In this document: piece by piece, positions 1 to 5,090 of the stretch
How the letters are laid out: the number at the start of each line of letters is the position of its first letter
Numbering within the stretch: position 1 is the stretch's first letter
Source: Patescibacteria group bacterium
GTDB taxonomy: Bacteria > Patescibacteria > Paceibacteria > UBA9973 > UBA2103
Reading direction: 5' to 3'
DNA length: 5,090 nt
NCBI GenBank assembly: GCA_018968865.1
Contig: JAGWZP010000030.1
Coordinates: 1-5,090 of the forward strand
Notes under the pieces: model-generated
What the model was told of the DNA's origin: nothing
The model's database searches: none
Seen by the model: only the letters and a program-made list of their open reading frames with translations
Made by a program: the position numbers and the translations under genes

Positions 1-1
1 C

Positions 2-271
2 TTCGGGACGGCAGGAACAGCCAATACTGATGCCCAACGATATGGAAATACCCTCGGTAATTCGCGCTACACGACCAATATTTTGATTAGTGATTCTCCA
101 GACGAAAACGGTCAGCGCGTATTTTTCGTTGACACCGGAGTGAATGCCGATGAGCGTGTTGATCCGAAGCGACAATTCCTTGAGCGACATGTGATGGGAC
201 GAATGCGAGAATTTAATTTCAATCGATGGATTAAGGAACTGGAATATATTTTGCACTCTCAAAGGTCTTGA
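2..271 (+). CDS. 3' end of an unrecognised gene, truncated by the window edge
   Basis: This reading frame is open from the left edge and stops at TGA 269-271, giving the last 89 residues of a longer protein. The other two forward frames hit stops within the first 110 bases. The beginning of the fragment is rich in Gly, Thr, Asn and Ala. The middle (around residues 28-45, ILISDSPDENGQRVFFVD) looks like two beta strands joined by a polar turn. The C-terminal 35 residues are charged and probably helical, ending in a Trp/Leu/Tyr-rich stretch. I recognise no family, catalytic motif or membrane segment. A TTG at 83 could serve as an internal start, but the frame continues upstream without a stop and no SD precedes it, so truncation by the window is more likely. 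No clear terminator follows; the palindrome just downstream is better explained as an operator for the next gene. Confidence 0.6.
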   Translation, partial: FGTAGTANTDAQRYGNTLGNSRYTTNILISDSPDENGQRVFFVDTGVNADERVDPKRQFLERHVMGRMREFNFNRWIKELEYILHSQRS

Positions 272-284
272 GCAAATGATATCA

Positions 285-301
285 TTGACAATGATTGTCA
301 A
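285..301. promoter_or_regulatory. Palindromic operator over the -35 box, Fur-family-like
   Basis: TTGACAATGATTGTCAA is a perfect 8-1-8 inverted repeat centred on G293. Its core, TGACAAT-G-ATTGTCA, has the 7-1-7 layout of Fur-family boxes. It differs from the classical Fur consensus TGATAAT-N-ATTATCA at one symmetric position in each half. Outer arms ATATCA (279-284) and TGATAT (305-310) also pair, with a three-base offset on the right. A repressor bound here would cover the -35 element. The identity of the regulator is inferred, and no regulator gene is in the window. Confidence 0.5.
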
Positions 302-315
302 TCGTGATATATAAC
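285..315 (+). promoter_or_regulatory. Sigma-70-type promoter for the 170-residue membrane-anchored protein
   Basis: A perfect -35 hexamer TTGACA lies at 285-290. With 17 bases of spacing it is followed by TATATA at 308-313. A better -10 match, TATAAC at 310-315, needs 19 bases. Transcription would start near 320, leaving a leader of about 60 bases before the ATG at 383. The -35 box lies inside a palindrome, so the promoter is probably regulated. Seen directly: the hexamers and spacing. Inferred: activity. Confidence 0.6.
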
Positions 316-371
316 AGAACAAGACGAGCATCATCTGCGACTCGTTACAGTTCTTTCCGTTGCACACAACC

Positions 372-378
372 AAGGAGG
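372..378 (+). promoter_or_regulatory. Very strong Shine-Dalgarno site
   Basis: AAGGAGG followed by T is an extended match to the 16S rRNA tail and lies 4 bases before ATG 383. It fixes the start of the 170-residue protein. It contrasts with clpB and rpmG, which show no such site. Confidence 0.85.
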
Positions 379-382
379 TCCT

Positions 383-895
383 ATGGCACCCGAATTTATC
401 CTGCTAATCGCTGTTGTTCTCGCTTCCATGCTAACAATCCCCCGCTTCTTCAACTTCGTGCAGTTCCATCTGCGGTACAAGGTGGTCAAGACGCAGGAAG
501 CATTCATCCGAATCGCGAAGGAGAGGGGCATCAAGTCGGTCGTCGTGGATCTGGTAAAGTACCCGAGCTGCATCTACGACCCACCGCCCATAACGAACGT
601 CATCGGCGAGTCGACCTATACGCTCGAGATCACTGCTGAGGTATCTCGCGGCAGACCGGTCGTTTATCAAGAGTTTCCGTTCAAGCGATTTGGGAGCAGT
701 AGCCTATTCGCAGACGCCGATGACAGAGGCAAGGCCGCGATGAAGCTGATGCTCCTCGGCGAGAAAAAGATGCGAGAACTCAAAGAGCACTTTCCCGGCA
801 TCCCGGTTACGCTTAGCGGGCAATGCGGACCGGTGGGCGAAAACATCCTCGCCAAGCTCCATCGCGACGCCCGTTCGGCCAACATTACCGTCTGA
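383..895 (+). CDS. Unrecognised 170-residue protein with one N-terminal membrane anchor
   Basis: The start is fixed by the SD at 372-378; the stop is TGA 893-895. Residues 4-20 (EFILLIAVVLASMLTIP) form one hydrophobic helix without a signal-peptidase site. Basic residues follow it (R21, R31, K33), so the positive-inside rule suggests the rest faces the cytoplasm. The soluble part alternates helix and strand: a basic helix at 34-49, a valine-rich strand at 52-58, a proline-rich turn at 66-69 (DPPPI), strands at 78-86 and 92-99, a charged Lys/Glu-rich helix at 113-136, and a C-terminal segment with SGQCGPVGENILAKL at 145-159. There are only two cysteines (C63, C148) and no CxxC or catalytic motif that I know. 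The gene stands alone, with its own promoter and terminator, and a Fur-like palindrome over its promoter hints at metal- or stress-dependent expression. I cannot assign a function. That it is a real gene is well supported by the promoter, SD and terminator. Confidence 0.85.
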   Translation: MAPEFILLIAVVLASMLTIPRFFNFVQFHLRYKVVKTQEAFIRIAKERGIKSVVVDLVKYPSCIYDPPPITNVIGESTYTLEITAEVSRGRPVVYQEFPFKRFGSSSLFADADDRGKAAMKLMLLGEKKMRELKEHFPGIPVTLSGQCGPVGENILAKLHRDARSANITV

Positions 896-907
896 GTAGT
901 CGCCCCC

Positions 908-950
908 GCCCACGATTAGCCCACACGCTTCTCGTGGGCCTTTCGTTTCT
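908..950 (+). terminator. Rho-independent terminator after the 170-residue protein gene
   Basis: The right arm TCGTGGGC (932-939) pairs perfectly with GCCCACGA (908-915) across a 16-base loop. Alternatively, its GTGGGC (934-939) pairs with GCCCAC (919-924) across a 9-base loop. A T-rich run, CTTTCGTTTCT, follows at 940-950. It lies 12 bases past the stop codon, as expected for a terminator. Confidence 0.65.
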
Positions 951-1040
951 ATACAGCGATGATGTTCGTCTCAAACACTCTCTTCCACTTCAATACTGTC
1001 TCCTCGATTGTGTTCCATCCCAGGCTTCGTAAGCCCGCCA

Positions 1041-1072
1041 AATAAAAACACCCAAACCTTTCGGCTTGGGTG
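1041..1072 (-). terminator. Rho-independent terminator of the 167-residue protein gene
   Basis: Read on the - strand, a 10-base-pair stem (CACCCAAGCC with GGTTTGGGTG, one G-U pair; + strand arms 1049-1058 and 1063-1072) is closed by a GAAA tetraloop. It is followed by a run of T interrupted by one A (TTTTTATTT). It lies 16 bases after the TAG stop at 1089-1091. The GNRA loop and T-tract orientation show it serves the - strand gene. Confidence 0.85.
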
Positions 1073-1088
1073 CAAGAGAGGATGCTTG

Positions 1089-1592
1089 CTATGCACGTTC
1101 GAGTCTTCGTAGGAACTCTCGAATGATGCGGTCATACGCCGACCGGAACGAGGCAAATTCTTCATCGTTCGGATCGTGAACAACCTTGACGTAGTCAACG
1201 TACCCTCCGCCTAAGATCACCAGATGCGTTACGGCTATTTCAACTGCCGTACATTTCGTTTCTGGTTGTATGGCAAGCAGTTTAATCTGCGTCTCGAAGG
1301 GGGCCACTTCTTGTTTCTGACTAGGAACAGTCTTCCACGTGGGATTACGACGACCGCGAAACAAGCGACTGATACGACCTTGCTCCCGTAAATATGCCGG
1401 CGTCGCATAATACCCTCGTTTCTGCGAAAATGTATCTAGACCAGTCGCAACCCCCGAAGGGACGGTATGGCCATGAGCCTCCCACTTACGCGTTGACGTT
1501 TCCTGAAACGTTGCCGCGGCGCGGAATGCGTCCAGAATCTCTTGCCCGCTACATTCGCGAGGCAATGTTACGACGATTACATCAGAACTCAT
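1089..1592 (-). CDS. Unrecognised 167-residue soluble protein, single-gene unit
   Basis: The start is ATG 1592-1590, preceded by AAGGAG with 7 bases of spacing; the stop is TAG 1091-1089. A longer reading from ATG 1661 is rejected because it would begin inside the promoter's spacer. The protein begins with a hydrophobic strand (MSSDVIVVTLP). A helix with an Ala-rich stretch follows at about 17-29, then a basic Gly/Tyr/Arg-rich middle (residues 52-90, containing SRLFRGRRNPTW) that could bind nucleic acid or an acidic partner. Next come strands at 101-108 and 115-127 (the latter ending in a GGG turn at 128-130), a strand at 132-138, and an acidic-to-basic C-terminal helix (about 142-166). It has two cysteines (C14, C114), no membrane helix and no signal peptide. 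I recognise no domain. Its own consensus promoter, SD and terminator argue for a real, actively expressed gene. Codon use is mixed and less GC-biased than in clpB, which would fit accessory or acquired origin, but that is only an impression by eye. Confidence 0.8.
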   Translation of the reverse strand: MSSDVIVVTLPRECSGQEILDAFRAAATFQETSTRKWEAHGHTVPSGVATGLDTFSQKRGYYATPAYLREQGRISRLFRGRRNPTWKTVPSQKQEVAPFETQIKLLAIQPETKCTAVEIAVTHLVILGGGYVDYVKVVHDPNDEEFASFRSAYDRIIREFLRRLERA

Positions 1593-1600
1593 GAGCGAAC

Positions 1601-1606
1601 TCCTTT
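1601..1606 (-). promoter_or_regulatory. Shine-Dalgarno site that decides the start of the 167-residue protein
   Basis: On the - strand, AAGGAG (with AA before it) lies 7-8 bases before the ATG at 1592-1590. The alternative in-frame ATG at 1661 has no such site and lies upstream of the predicted transcription start. Confidence 0.75.
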
Positions 1607-1646
1607 TGTTGTCGTACGCATGTTTGGGTGCATACTCCCGCTCTCG

Positions 1647-1674
1647 ATTATACTCTCTCAATATAATTTGTCAA
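1647..1674 (-). promoter_or_regulatory. Consensus sigma-70-type promoter for the 167-residue protein
   Basis: Read on the - strand, TTGACA (1674-1669) and TATAAT (1652-1647) are both perfect consensus hexamers separated by 16 bases. Transcription would start near 1640, leaving a leader of about 50 bases. A promoter this close to consensus predicts strong expression unless repressed. I see no long palindrome over it. Confidence 0.8.
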
Positions 1675-1702
1675 GTTATCACACACTCTCCTCCACCCCA
1701 GT

Positions 1703-1734
1703 AACGAAAACCGCCCTTTCGGGCGGTTTTCGTT
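1703..1734 (-). terminator. Strong hairpin terminator after rpmG, potentially bidirectional
   Basis: A perfect 14-base-pair stem (AACGAAAACCGCCC, 1703-1716, with its complement at 1721-1734) closes a 4-base loop that reads GAAA on the - strand. The GC core CCGCCC/GGGCGG is followed by T-rich sequence in both directions, so it can work both ways. It lies 6 bases after the rpmG stop and ends the clpB-rpmG operon. It also insulates that operon from the promoter at 1647-1674. Confidence 0.9.
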
Positions 1735-1740
1735 TTAGTA

Positions 1741-1896
1741 TTAGCGCTTCGCTTCTTTATAAACGACACGCTTCCTAAGCGTCGGGTCGAACTTCGTGAC
1801 CTCGATCTTGCGTTCGACGGTCTTCTTATTCTTCCGGGTCCAGATGACGTGGTTGGACTTCGTGGACTTGAGCCGGAGCAGGCGGTCTTGTGACAT
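1741..1896 (-). CDS. rpmG: Large ribosomal subunit protein bL33, zinc-free form
   Basis: This 51-residue reading frame, ATG 1896-1894 to TAA 1743-1741, encodes a small, very basic protein of the usual bL33 size. The signature is the C-terminal half: TRKNKKTVERK (20-30) and KFDPTLRKRVVYKEAKR (35-51), close to the KKFDP..R..V.YKEAK ending of the cysteine-free bL33 class. bL33 sits in the 50S subunit near the E site. There are no cysteines. Where zinc-binding bL33 proteins have a first CxxC pair, this one reads STKS (11-14), and the second pair is replaced by the DPTLR stretch. The gene follows clpB by 27 bases on the same strand and precedes a strong terminator, so it is the last gene of that transcript. 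No SD is visible before the ATG, so initiation may be SD-independent or coupled to clpB translation. Confidence 0.92.
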   Translation of the reverse strand: MSQDRLLRLKSTKSNHVIWTRKNKKTVERKIEVTKFDPTLRKRVVYKEAKR

Positions 1897-1923
1897 GCAG
1901 AGAATCTAACAGAAACGGGCGAA

Positions 1924-4611
1924 TTAGGCAACGGCGGCTTCTTTTTTCGTACTGTTCTTGCCGTTCCTCGCTGCGCGTTTCTTCACGTCAAAATGCGGCT
2001 CATCATTCCTGATAGACACCGTGACGGTACCCCCCTCCATAAGGCCCTGGTCGACCATCAATGACGCGAGCGGAGTGAGTATTGTGTCCTGTATCGTGCG
2101 GCGCAAGGGGCGCGCGCCGTATTGCGGATTGTATCCCTTCTCCGCAAGCCATTCGCGTACTGCGGGTTCTATCACGAGCGCGATGCGTTTTTGCGTCAGC
2201 CGCTTCATCACCTCTTCAACTTGCGTATCGACGATCTTGGCAAGCGCCTCCCTCGCGAGCACGTCGAAAATGATGATGTCGTCGAGCCGGTTGAGGAACT
2301 CGGGACGGAAGTGCTCCTTGAGCGCATCCAGCACCTTCTCCTTGGTTTCTTCATAGCGGTTCGCGTCGGTCGCACCCGCCGCGCCGAAGCCGATATGCGC
2401 GAGCCGGTCGATGAATTCTCCGCCGATATTGGAGGTCAGCACGATGATGGTGTTCTTGAAATTGACCTTGCGTCCTTTGCCGTCGGTCAGGTGCCCCGAA
2501 TCGAGCACTTGGAGCAGGATGTTGAATACTTCCGGATGCGCCTTTTCGATCTCGTCGAAGAGCACCACTGCATACGGGCGGTGCCGGATGCGCTCGGTGA
2601 GCGTCCCGGACTCTTCATAACCGACGTAGCCCGGCGGCGCGCCGATGAGCTTGGCCACCGAGTGCTTCTCCATAAATTCGCTCATGTCCACGCGCACGAG
2701 CGCGTCAGGGTCGTTGAACATGAATTCTGCAAGTTTGCGCGAGAGCTCGGTCTTCCCCACGCCGGTCGGGCCCAAAAAGAGGAAGGAGCCGATAGGACGG
2801 TTCGGATCGCTTATGCCGACGCGCGAGCGCTTCACCGCGTCCGTGACTTTCTTGACCGCCGCGTCCTGACCGATGATATTCGCTTTGAGCGACTCCTCCA
2901 TGCGCGAGAGCTTCGCCGCTTCCTCTTCGAGCATGCGCGCGACCGGGATGCCGGTCCAGCGGGAGACGACCGAGGCGATGTCCTGCTCGGCAACCTCTTC
3001 ATTCAAAACGCGGCGCGACTTCTGGAGCGTCTTCAGGCGCTTCAGCTTCGTCTCCAGATCTTTCTGGATGTGCGGTATCTTGCCGTACCGTATCTCCGCG
3101 ACGGTGCCGAGATCGGCGGCCATCTCGGCATTATCCGCCTGCACCTTGAGCGATTCGAGTTCGGTCTTTGCGGCGCGGATGTCGGTCAGTACTTCCTTCT
3201 CGTTCTTCCACTTGAGCTCGAGCTCGCTCGTTTTCTCCTTGAGATCGGCCACTTCTTTATCGATAACCTTGATGCGCTCCTTGATTTCTTTGGCGTGTTC
3301 GCCCTCCAGGTCTTTCTGGAGCGCCTGCTTCTCTATCTCAAGGCGGCGTATCTTGCGGTCGGTCTCTTCTAAGAGCGGCGGCTTGTTCTCAAGCGCGATG
3401 CGTAGCCCGCTCGCGGCCTCGTCGATGAGGTCGATGGCCTTATCGGGGAGGAAGCGGTCGCTGATGTAGCGGCTTGAGAGCTCCACCGCGGCGACGATGG
3501 CTCCGTCGGTAATGCGTACGCCGTGGAAGAGCTCGTACTTATCGCGCAGTCCGCGCAGGATGGCGATGCCGTCCTCCACGGTCGGTTCAGAGACGAACAC
3601 CGACTGGAAGCGGCGCGTGAGCGCGGCGTCCTTTTCGATGTATTTCTGGTATTCCTTCAGCGTGGTCGCGCCGATGACGCGTATCTCGCCGCGGGAAAGC
3701 GCGGGCTTCAGCATATTGGACGCATCCAAGGAACCCTCGGCGCCGCCCGCGCCGACGAGCGTATGGAGCTCGTCGACGAAGAGGATGACCTTCCCTTCCG
3801 CGCGCTCCACCTCCTTCATCACGTTCTTCATGCGCTCTTCGAATTCGCCGCGGTACTTCGTACCGGCGATCATGAGCCCGAGGTCGAGCGAGAGGAGTTC
3901 CTTGCCCTTCAGCGATTCGGGCACGTCGCCCTGCGCCATGCGCGCGGCGAGTCCTTCGGCGATGGCGGTCTTGCCAACGCCGGCCTCGCCGATGAGCACC
4001 GGATTATTCTTAGTGCGGCGCGCGAGAATTTGGATGACACGATTGATCTCGATGTCGCGGCCGATGACCGGGTCGAGCTTGTTCTCCGACGCGAGCTTGG
4101 TGAGATTGCGCGCATACTTGGCGAGCGCGCGGAAGCGTTTCGGCTCGCCGCCCTGGCCGTCCTTCGAACTCTTGAGCTCTTTGAGGATGGCGAGCGCCGC
4201 ATCGCGGCTGATGGAGAAGCGCGCGAGAAGGTCGTTTGCCGGCCCCGGGTGCTCGATAACCGCGAGGAAGAGATGCTCGGTGCCGACAAATGTATCGTTC
4301 ATGCGTGCGGCGATTTTCCCCGCCGCTTCAAGCGCCTGCGCGAGGTCGGGCGTGAGGTAGATCTGATACGAAGGCGAGAGCACCGAGGCGCTCTCGGGCG
4401 CCTCGAGGTATTCGAGCACGGCGTCGGCGAGCATGATGGTATCCACTTCCATGCGGTCGAGCATCGAGAAGACCAGCGACTCTTCCTGGAGGACGAGGGC
4501 GGCCAAGAGGTGGAGCGGCGAAACGTGGTTCTGTCCGCGCTCTATCGCGAGCTCGTGCGCGCGCCGCACGGCTTCTTTGGCTTTGGTGGTGAAATTGTTA
4601 AAAGGAGGCAT
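1924..4611 (-). CDS. clpB: ClpB-type AAA+ disaggregase with a ClpP-loop-like IGF insertion
   Basis: The protein has 895 residues, slightly longer than typical ClpB (about 860). Order of parts: two Clp N-terminal repeats (about 4-145); ATPase module 1 with Walker A GEAGVGKT (208-215), pore loop KYRG (252-255), Walker B VILFVDE (275-281) and arginine finger RR (333-334); a long coiled-coil middle domain (about 405-540) with the ClpB-like stretch YGKIP (509-513); ATPase module 2 with Walker A GPTGVGKT (614-621), pore loop GYVG (661-664), Walker B VVLFDE (682-687), sensor 1 N728, arginine finger R775 and sensor 2 GAR (832-834). All catalytic residues are intact. As ClpB it would form a hexamer that threads aggregated proteins, with DnaK, in the cytoplasm. 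Unusual for ClpB is IGF at 740-742 in a loop longer than in E. coli ClpB, as in ClpC/ClpX. A basic tail (877-890) extends the C-terminus. The start ATG 4611-4609 is the first possible one, because an in-frame TAG lies 15 bases upstream. No SD is visible, and the upstream gene ends 18 bases before. Confidence 0.96.
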   Translation of the reverse strand: MPPFNNFTTKAKEAVRRAHELAIERGQNHVSPLHLLAALVLQEESLVFSMLDRMEVDTIMLADAVLEYLEAPESASVLSPSYQIYLTPDLAQALEAAGKIAARMNDTFVGTEHLFLAVIEHPGPANDLLARFSISRDAALAILKELKSSKDGQGGEPKRFRALAKYARNLTKLASENKLDPVIGRDIEINRVIQILARRTKNNPVLIGEAGVGKTAIAEGLAARMAQGDVPESLKGKELLSLDLGLMIAGTKYRGEFEERMKNVMKEVERAEGKVILFVDELHTLVGAGGAEGSLDASNMLKPALSRGEIRVIGATTLKEYQKYIEKDAALTRRFQSVFVSEPTVEDGIAILRGLRDKYELFHGVRITDGAIVAAVELSSRYISDRFLPDKAIDLIDEAASGLRIALENKPPLLEETDRKIRRLEIEKQALQKDLEGEHAKEIKERIKVIDKEVADLKEKTSELELKWKNEKEVLTDIRAAKTELESLKVQADNAEMAADLGTVAEIRYGKIPHIQKDLETKLKRLKTLQKSRRVLNEEVAEQDIASVVSRWTGIPVARMLEEEAAKLSRMEESLKANIIGQDAAVKKVTDAVKRSRVGISDPNRPIGSFLFLGPTGVGKTELSRKLAEFMFNDPDALVRVDMSEFMEKHSVAKLIGAPPGYVGYEESGTLTERIRHRPYAVVLFDEIEKAHPEVFNILLQVLDSGHLTDGKGRKVNFKNTIIVLTSNIGGEFIDRLAHIGFGAAGATDANRYEETKEKVLDALKEHFRPEFLNRLDDIIIFDVLAREALAKIVDTQVEEVMKRLTQKRIALVIEPAVREWLAEKGYNPQYGARPLRRTIQDTILTPLASLMVDQGLMEGGTVTVSIRNDEPHFDVKKRAARNGKNSTKKEAAVA

Positions 4612-4629
4612 GGGTATGGATACAAGCTA

Positions 4630-5090
4630 TTACCTCACTGCGGCGGTCGAAGTTGCGGCCGTGGAGGTTGCGGTCAGAAGTGCAGTGATAGTGCTCGCGC
4701 TGATGAGAAGGCCGGGCGTCGCGCCTTCGGCGATGCCGATAAGATTGCCCGAGAGATCGACCGCGGCGCTCCCCGTGCCGATGTCCGGCAGCGTGGTGTA
4801 CACGCCCTTGCTGCTCACGCGCGCAACGATGCCGGTGGAGGCGGCACCATCGGCACCGAGCGCAAGCACGGTCTCGCCGAGTTTCAAGTCGCTCGAGGCG
4901 ATAAGAGCCGGCGACGCCATCTTCGGCAATACAGCATCATCGGCGAATCCATAGACCGCAATGCCCTTCCCTTCATGCGCGAGCGACGCCGCGATGTAAG
5001 CGCCGGTCGTGAATTCGATCAATGCTTCTTTCGGCAATGCGTCCTGCGCCGCCGTTGCGACGGCGCGCGCTTTGGGCAAATAGGTGCCGA
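4630..5090 (-). CDS. C-terminal part of a degenerate trypsin/HtrA-like protein, truncated by the window edge
   Basis: The frame is open at the right edge and ends at TAA 4632-4630, giving the last 152 residues. The fragment resembles the second barrel of chymotrypsin-fold HtrA-type proteases: ALIASSDLKLGETVLALG (fragment residues 61-78) matches the family's '[22 protein letters not shown]' region. TGIVARV (85-91) matches 'AGIVSA', and LSGNLIGI (112-119) matches 'LDGEVIGI'. The expected catalytic GNSGG before that last strand is replaced by GTGSA (104-108), with Thr or Gly where Ser should be. The protein may be inactive or use Ser107 unconventionally. No PDZ domain follows. The C-terminus is a short Thr/Ser/Ala tail with ATSTA repeated (140-144 and 145-149). 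HtrA proteins are usually exported, but the N-terminus with any signal or anchor lies outside the window. It lies 18 bases upstream of clpB in the same direction, which suggests a shared transcript. The family call is by eye and moderately sure. Confidence 0.65.
   Translation of the reverse strand, partial: GTYLPKARAVATAAQDALPKEALIEFTTGAYIAASLAHEGKGIAVYGFADDAVLPKMASPALIASSDLKLGETVLALGADGAASTGIVARVSSKGVYTTLPDIGTGSAAVDLSGNLIGIAEGATPGLLISASTITALLTATSTAATSTAAVR

Noticed and set aside
324..345. A short inverted repeat (ACGAG ... CTCGT) in the leader of the 170-residue protein, possibly a riboswitch stem.
   Set aside because: It has only five base pairs across a 12-base loop. The leader of about 60 bases is too short for a known riboswitch.
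1023..1035. Small hairpin GGCTT-CGT-AAGCC between the convergent terminators.
   Set aside because: The stem is five base pairs and no T-run is appropriately placed. It is likely chance next to the much stronger terminator at 1049-1072.
1593..1661. A 23-residue upstream extension of the 167-residue protein, starting at ATG 1661.
   Set aside because: That ATG lies between the -35 and -10 hexamers of the promoter and has no SD. The ATG at 1592 has AAGGAG at proper spacing, so the extension is not transcribed as part of this gene.
1671..1931. An 86-codon - strand frame over rpmG.
   Set aside because: It is out of frame with bL33, runs through the terminator hairpin, and encodes a Ser/Arg/Thr-rich low-complexity sequence.
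2122..3372. A long (416-codon) open frame on the + strand inside clpB.
   Set aside because: It is antisense to an unmistakable ClpB. Open antisense frames are expected from the GC-rich codon pattern. Its translation is Arg/Leu-rich without any recognisable domain.
3497..4360. A second long + strand frame (287 codons) opposite clpB, rich in Ser and Arg.
   Set aside because: It is again the shadow of the ClpB reading frame, with low-complexity Ser/Arg/Ala composition and no initiation signals.
4630..4680. Repetitive 15-base units at the 3' end of the protease-like gene.
   Set aside because: There are only about two degenerate copies encoding an Ala/Thr/Ser tail. This is ordinary low-complexity coding sequence, not a repeat element.

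Overview
The window is standard-code bacterial DNA: several genes end cleanly on TGA, so TGA is not read as an amino acid. The lineage cannot be fixed from the sequence. A Candidate Phyla Radiation (Patescibacteria-like) origin is a tentative inference from the flavour of the ClpB N-terminus, the L33 sequence and the poor Shine-Dalgarno (SD) sites of the housekeeping genes. No rRNA, tRNA, mobile element, CRISPR array or origin is visible.

Left part (1-950, + strand). The window opens inside the 3' end of an unrecognised gene that stops at 271. A 111-base spacer follows. It holds a near-perfect palindrome lying over a consensus -35 box, which looks like a repressible promoter of Fur-family type. 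This drives a 170-residue protein of unknown function with one N-terminal membrane anchor (383-895), a very strong SD and a hairpin terminator.

Middle part (1041-1700, - strand). A single-gene transcription unit encodes an unrecognised 167-residue soluble protein (1089-1592). It has its own consensus promoter (TTGACA, 16 bases, TATAAT), a good SD and a strong rho-independent terminator. It is convergent with the membrane-anchored gene.

Right part (1700-5090, - strand). An apparent operon reads leftwards: the C-terminal part of a degenerate trypsin/HtrA-like protein (open at the right edge), then clpB, then rpmG (bL33), then a strong terminator with a GAAA loop. The genes are 18 and 27 bases apart, and clpB and rpmG lack recognisable SDs. 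The Clp ATPase has the two ATPase modules and long coiled-coil middle domain of the ClpB disaggregase. It also carries an Ile-Gly-Phe loop at the position where ClpC, ClpA and ClpX bind ClpP. It may therefore feed a protease as well as, or instead of, acting as a stand-alone disaggregase. This is the most interesting observation in the window. The protease-like protein encoded just before it lacks the canonical GNSGG serine motif. The operon thus joins protein quality control to a ribosomal protein gene.
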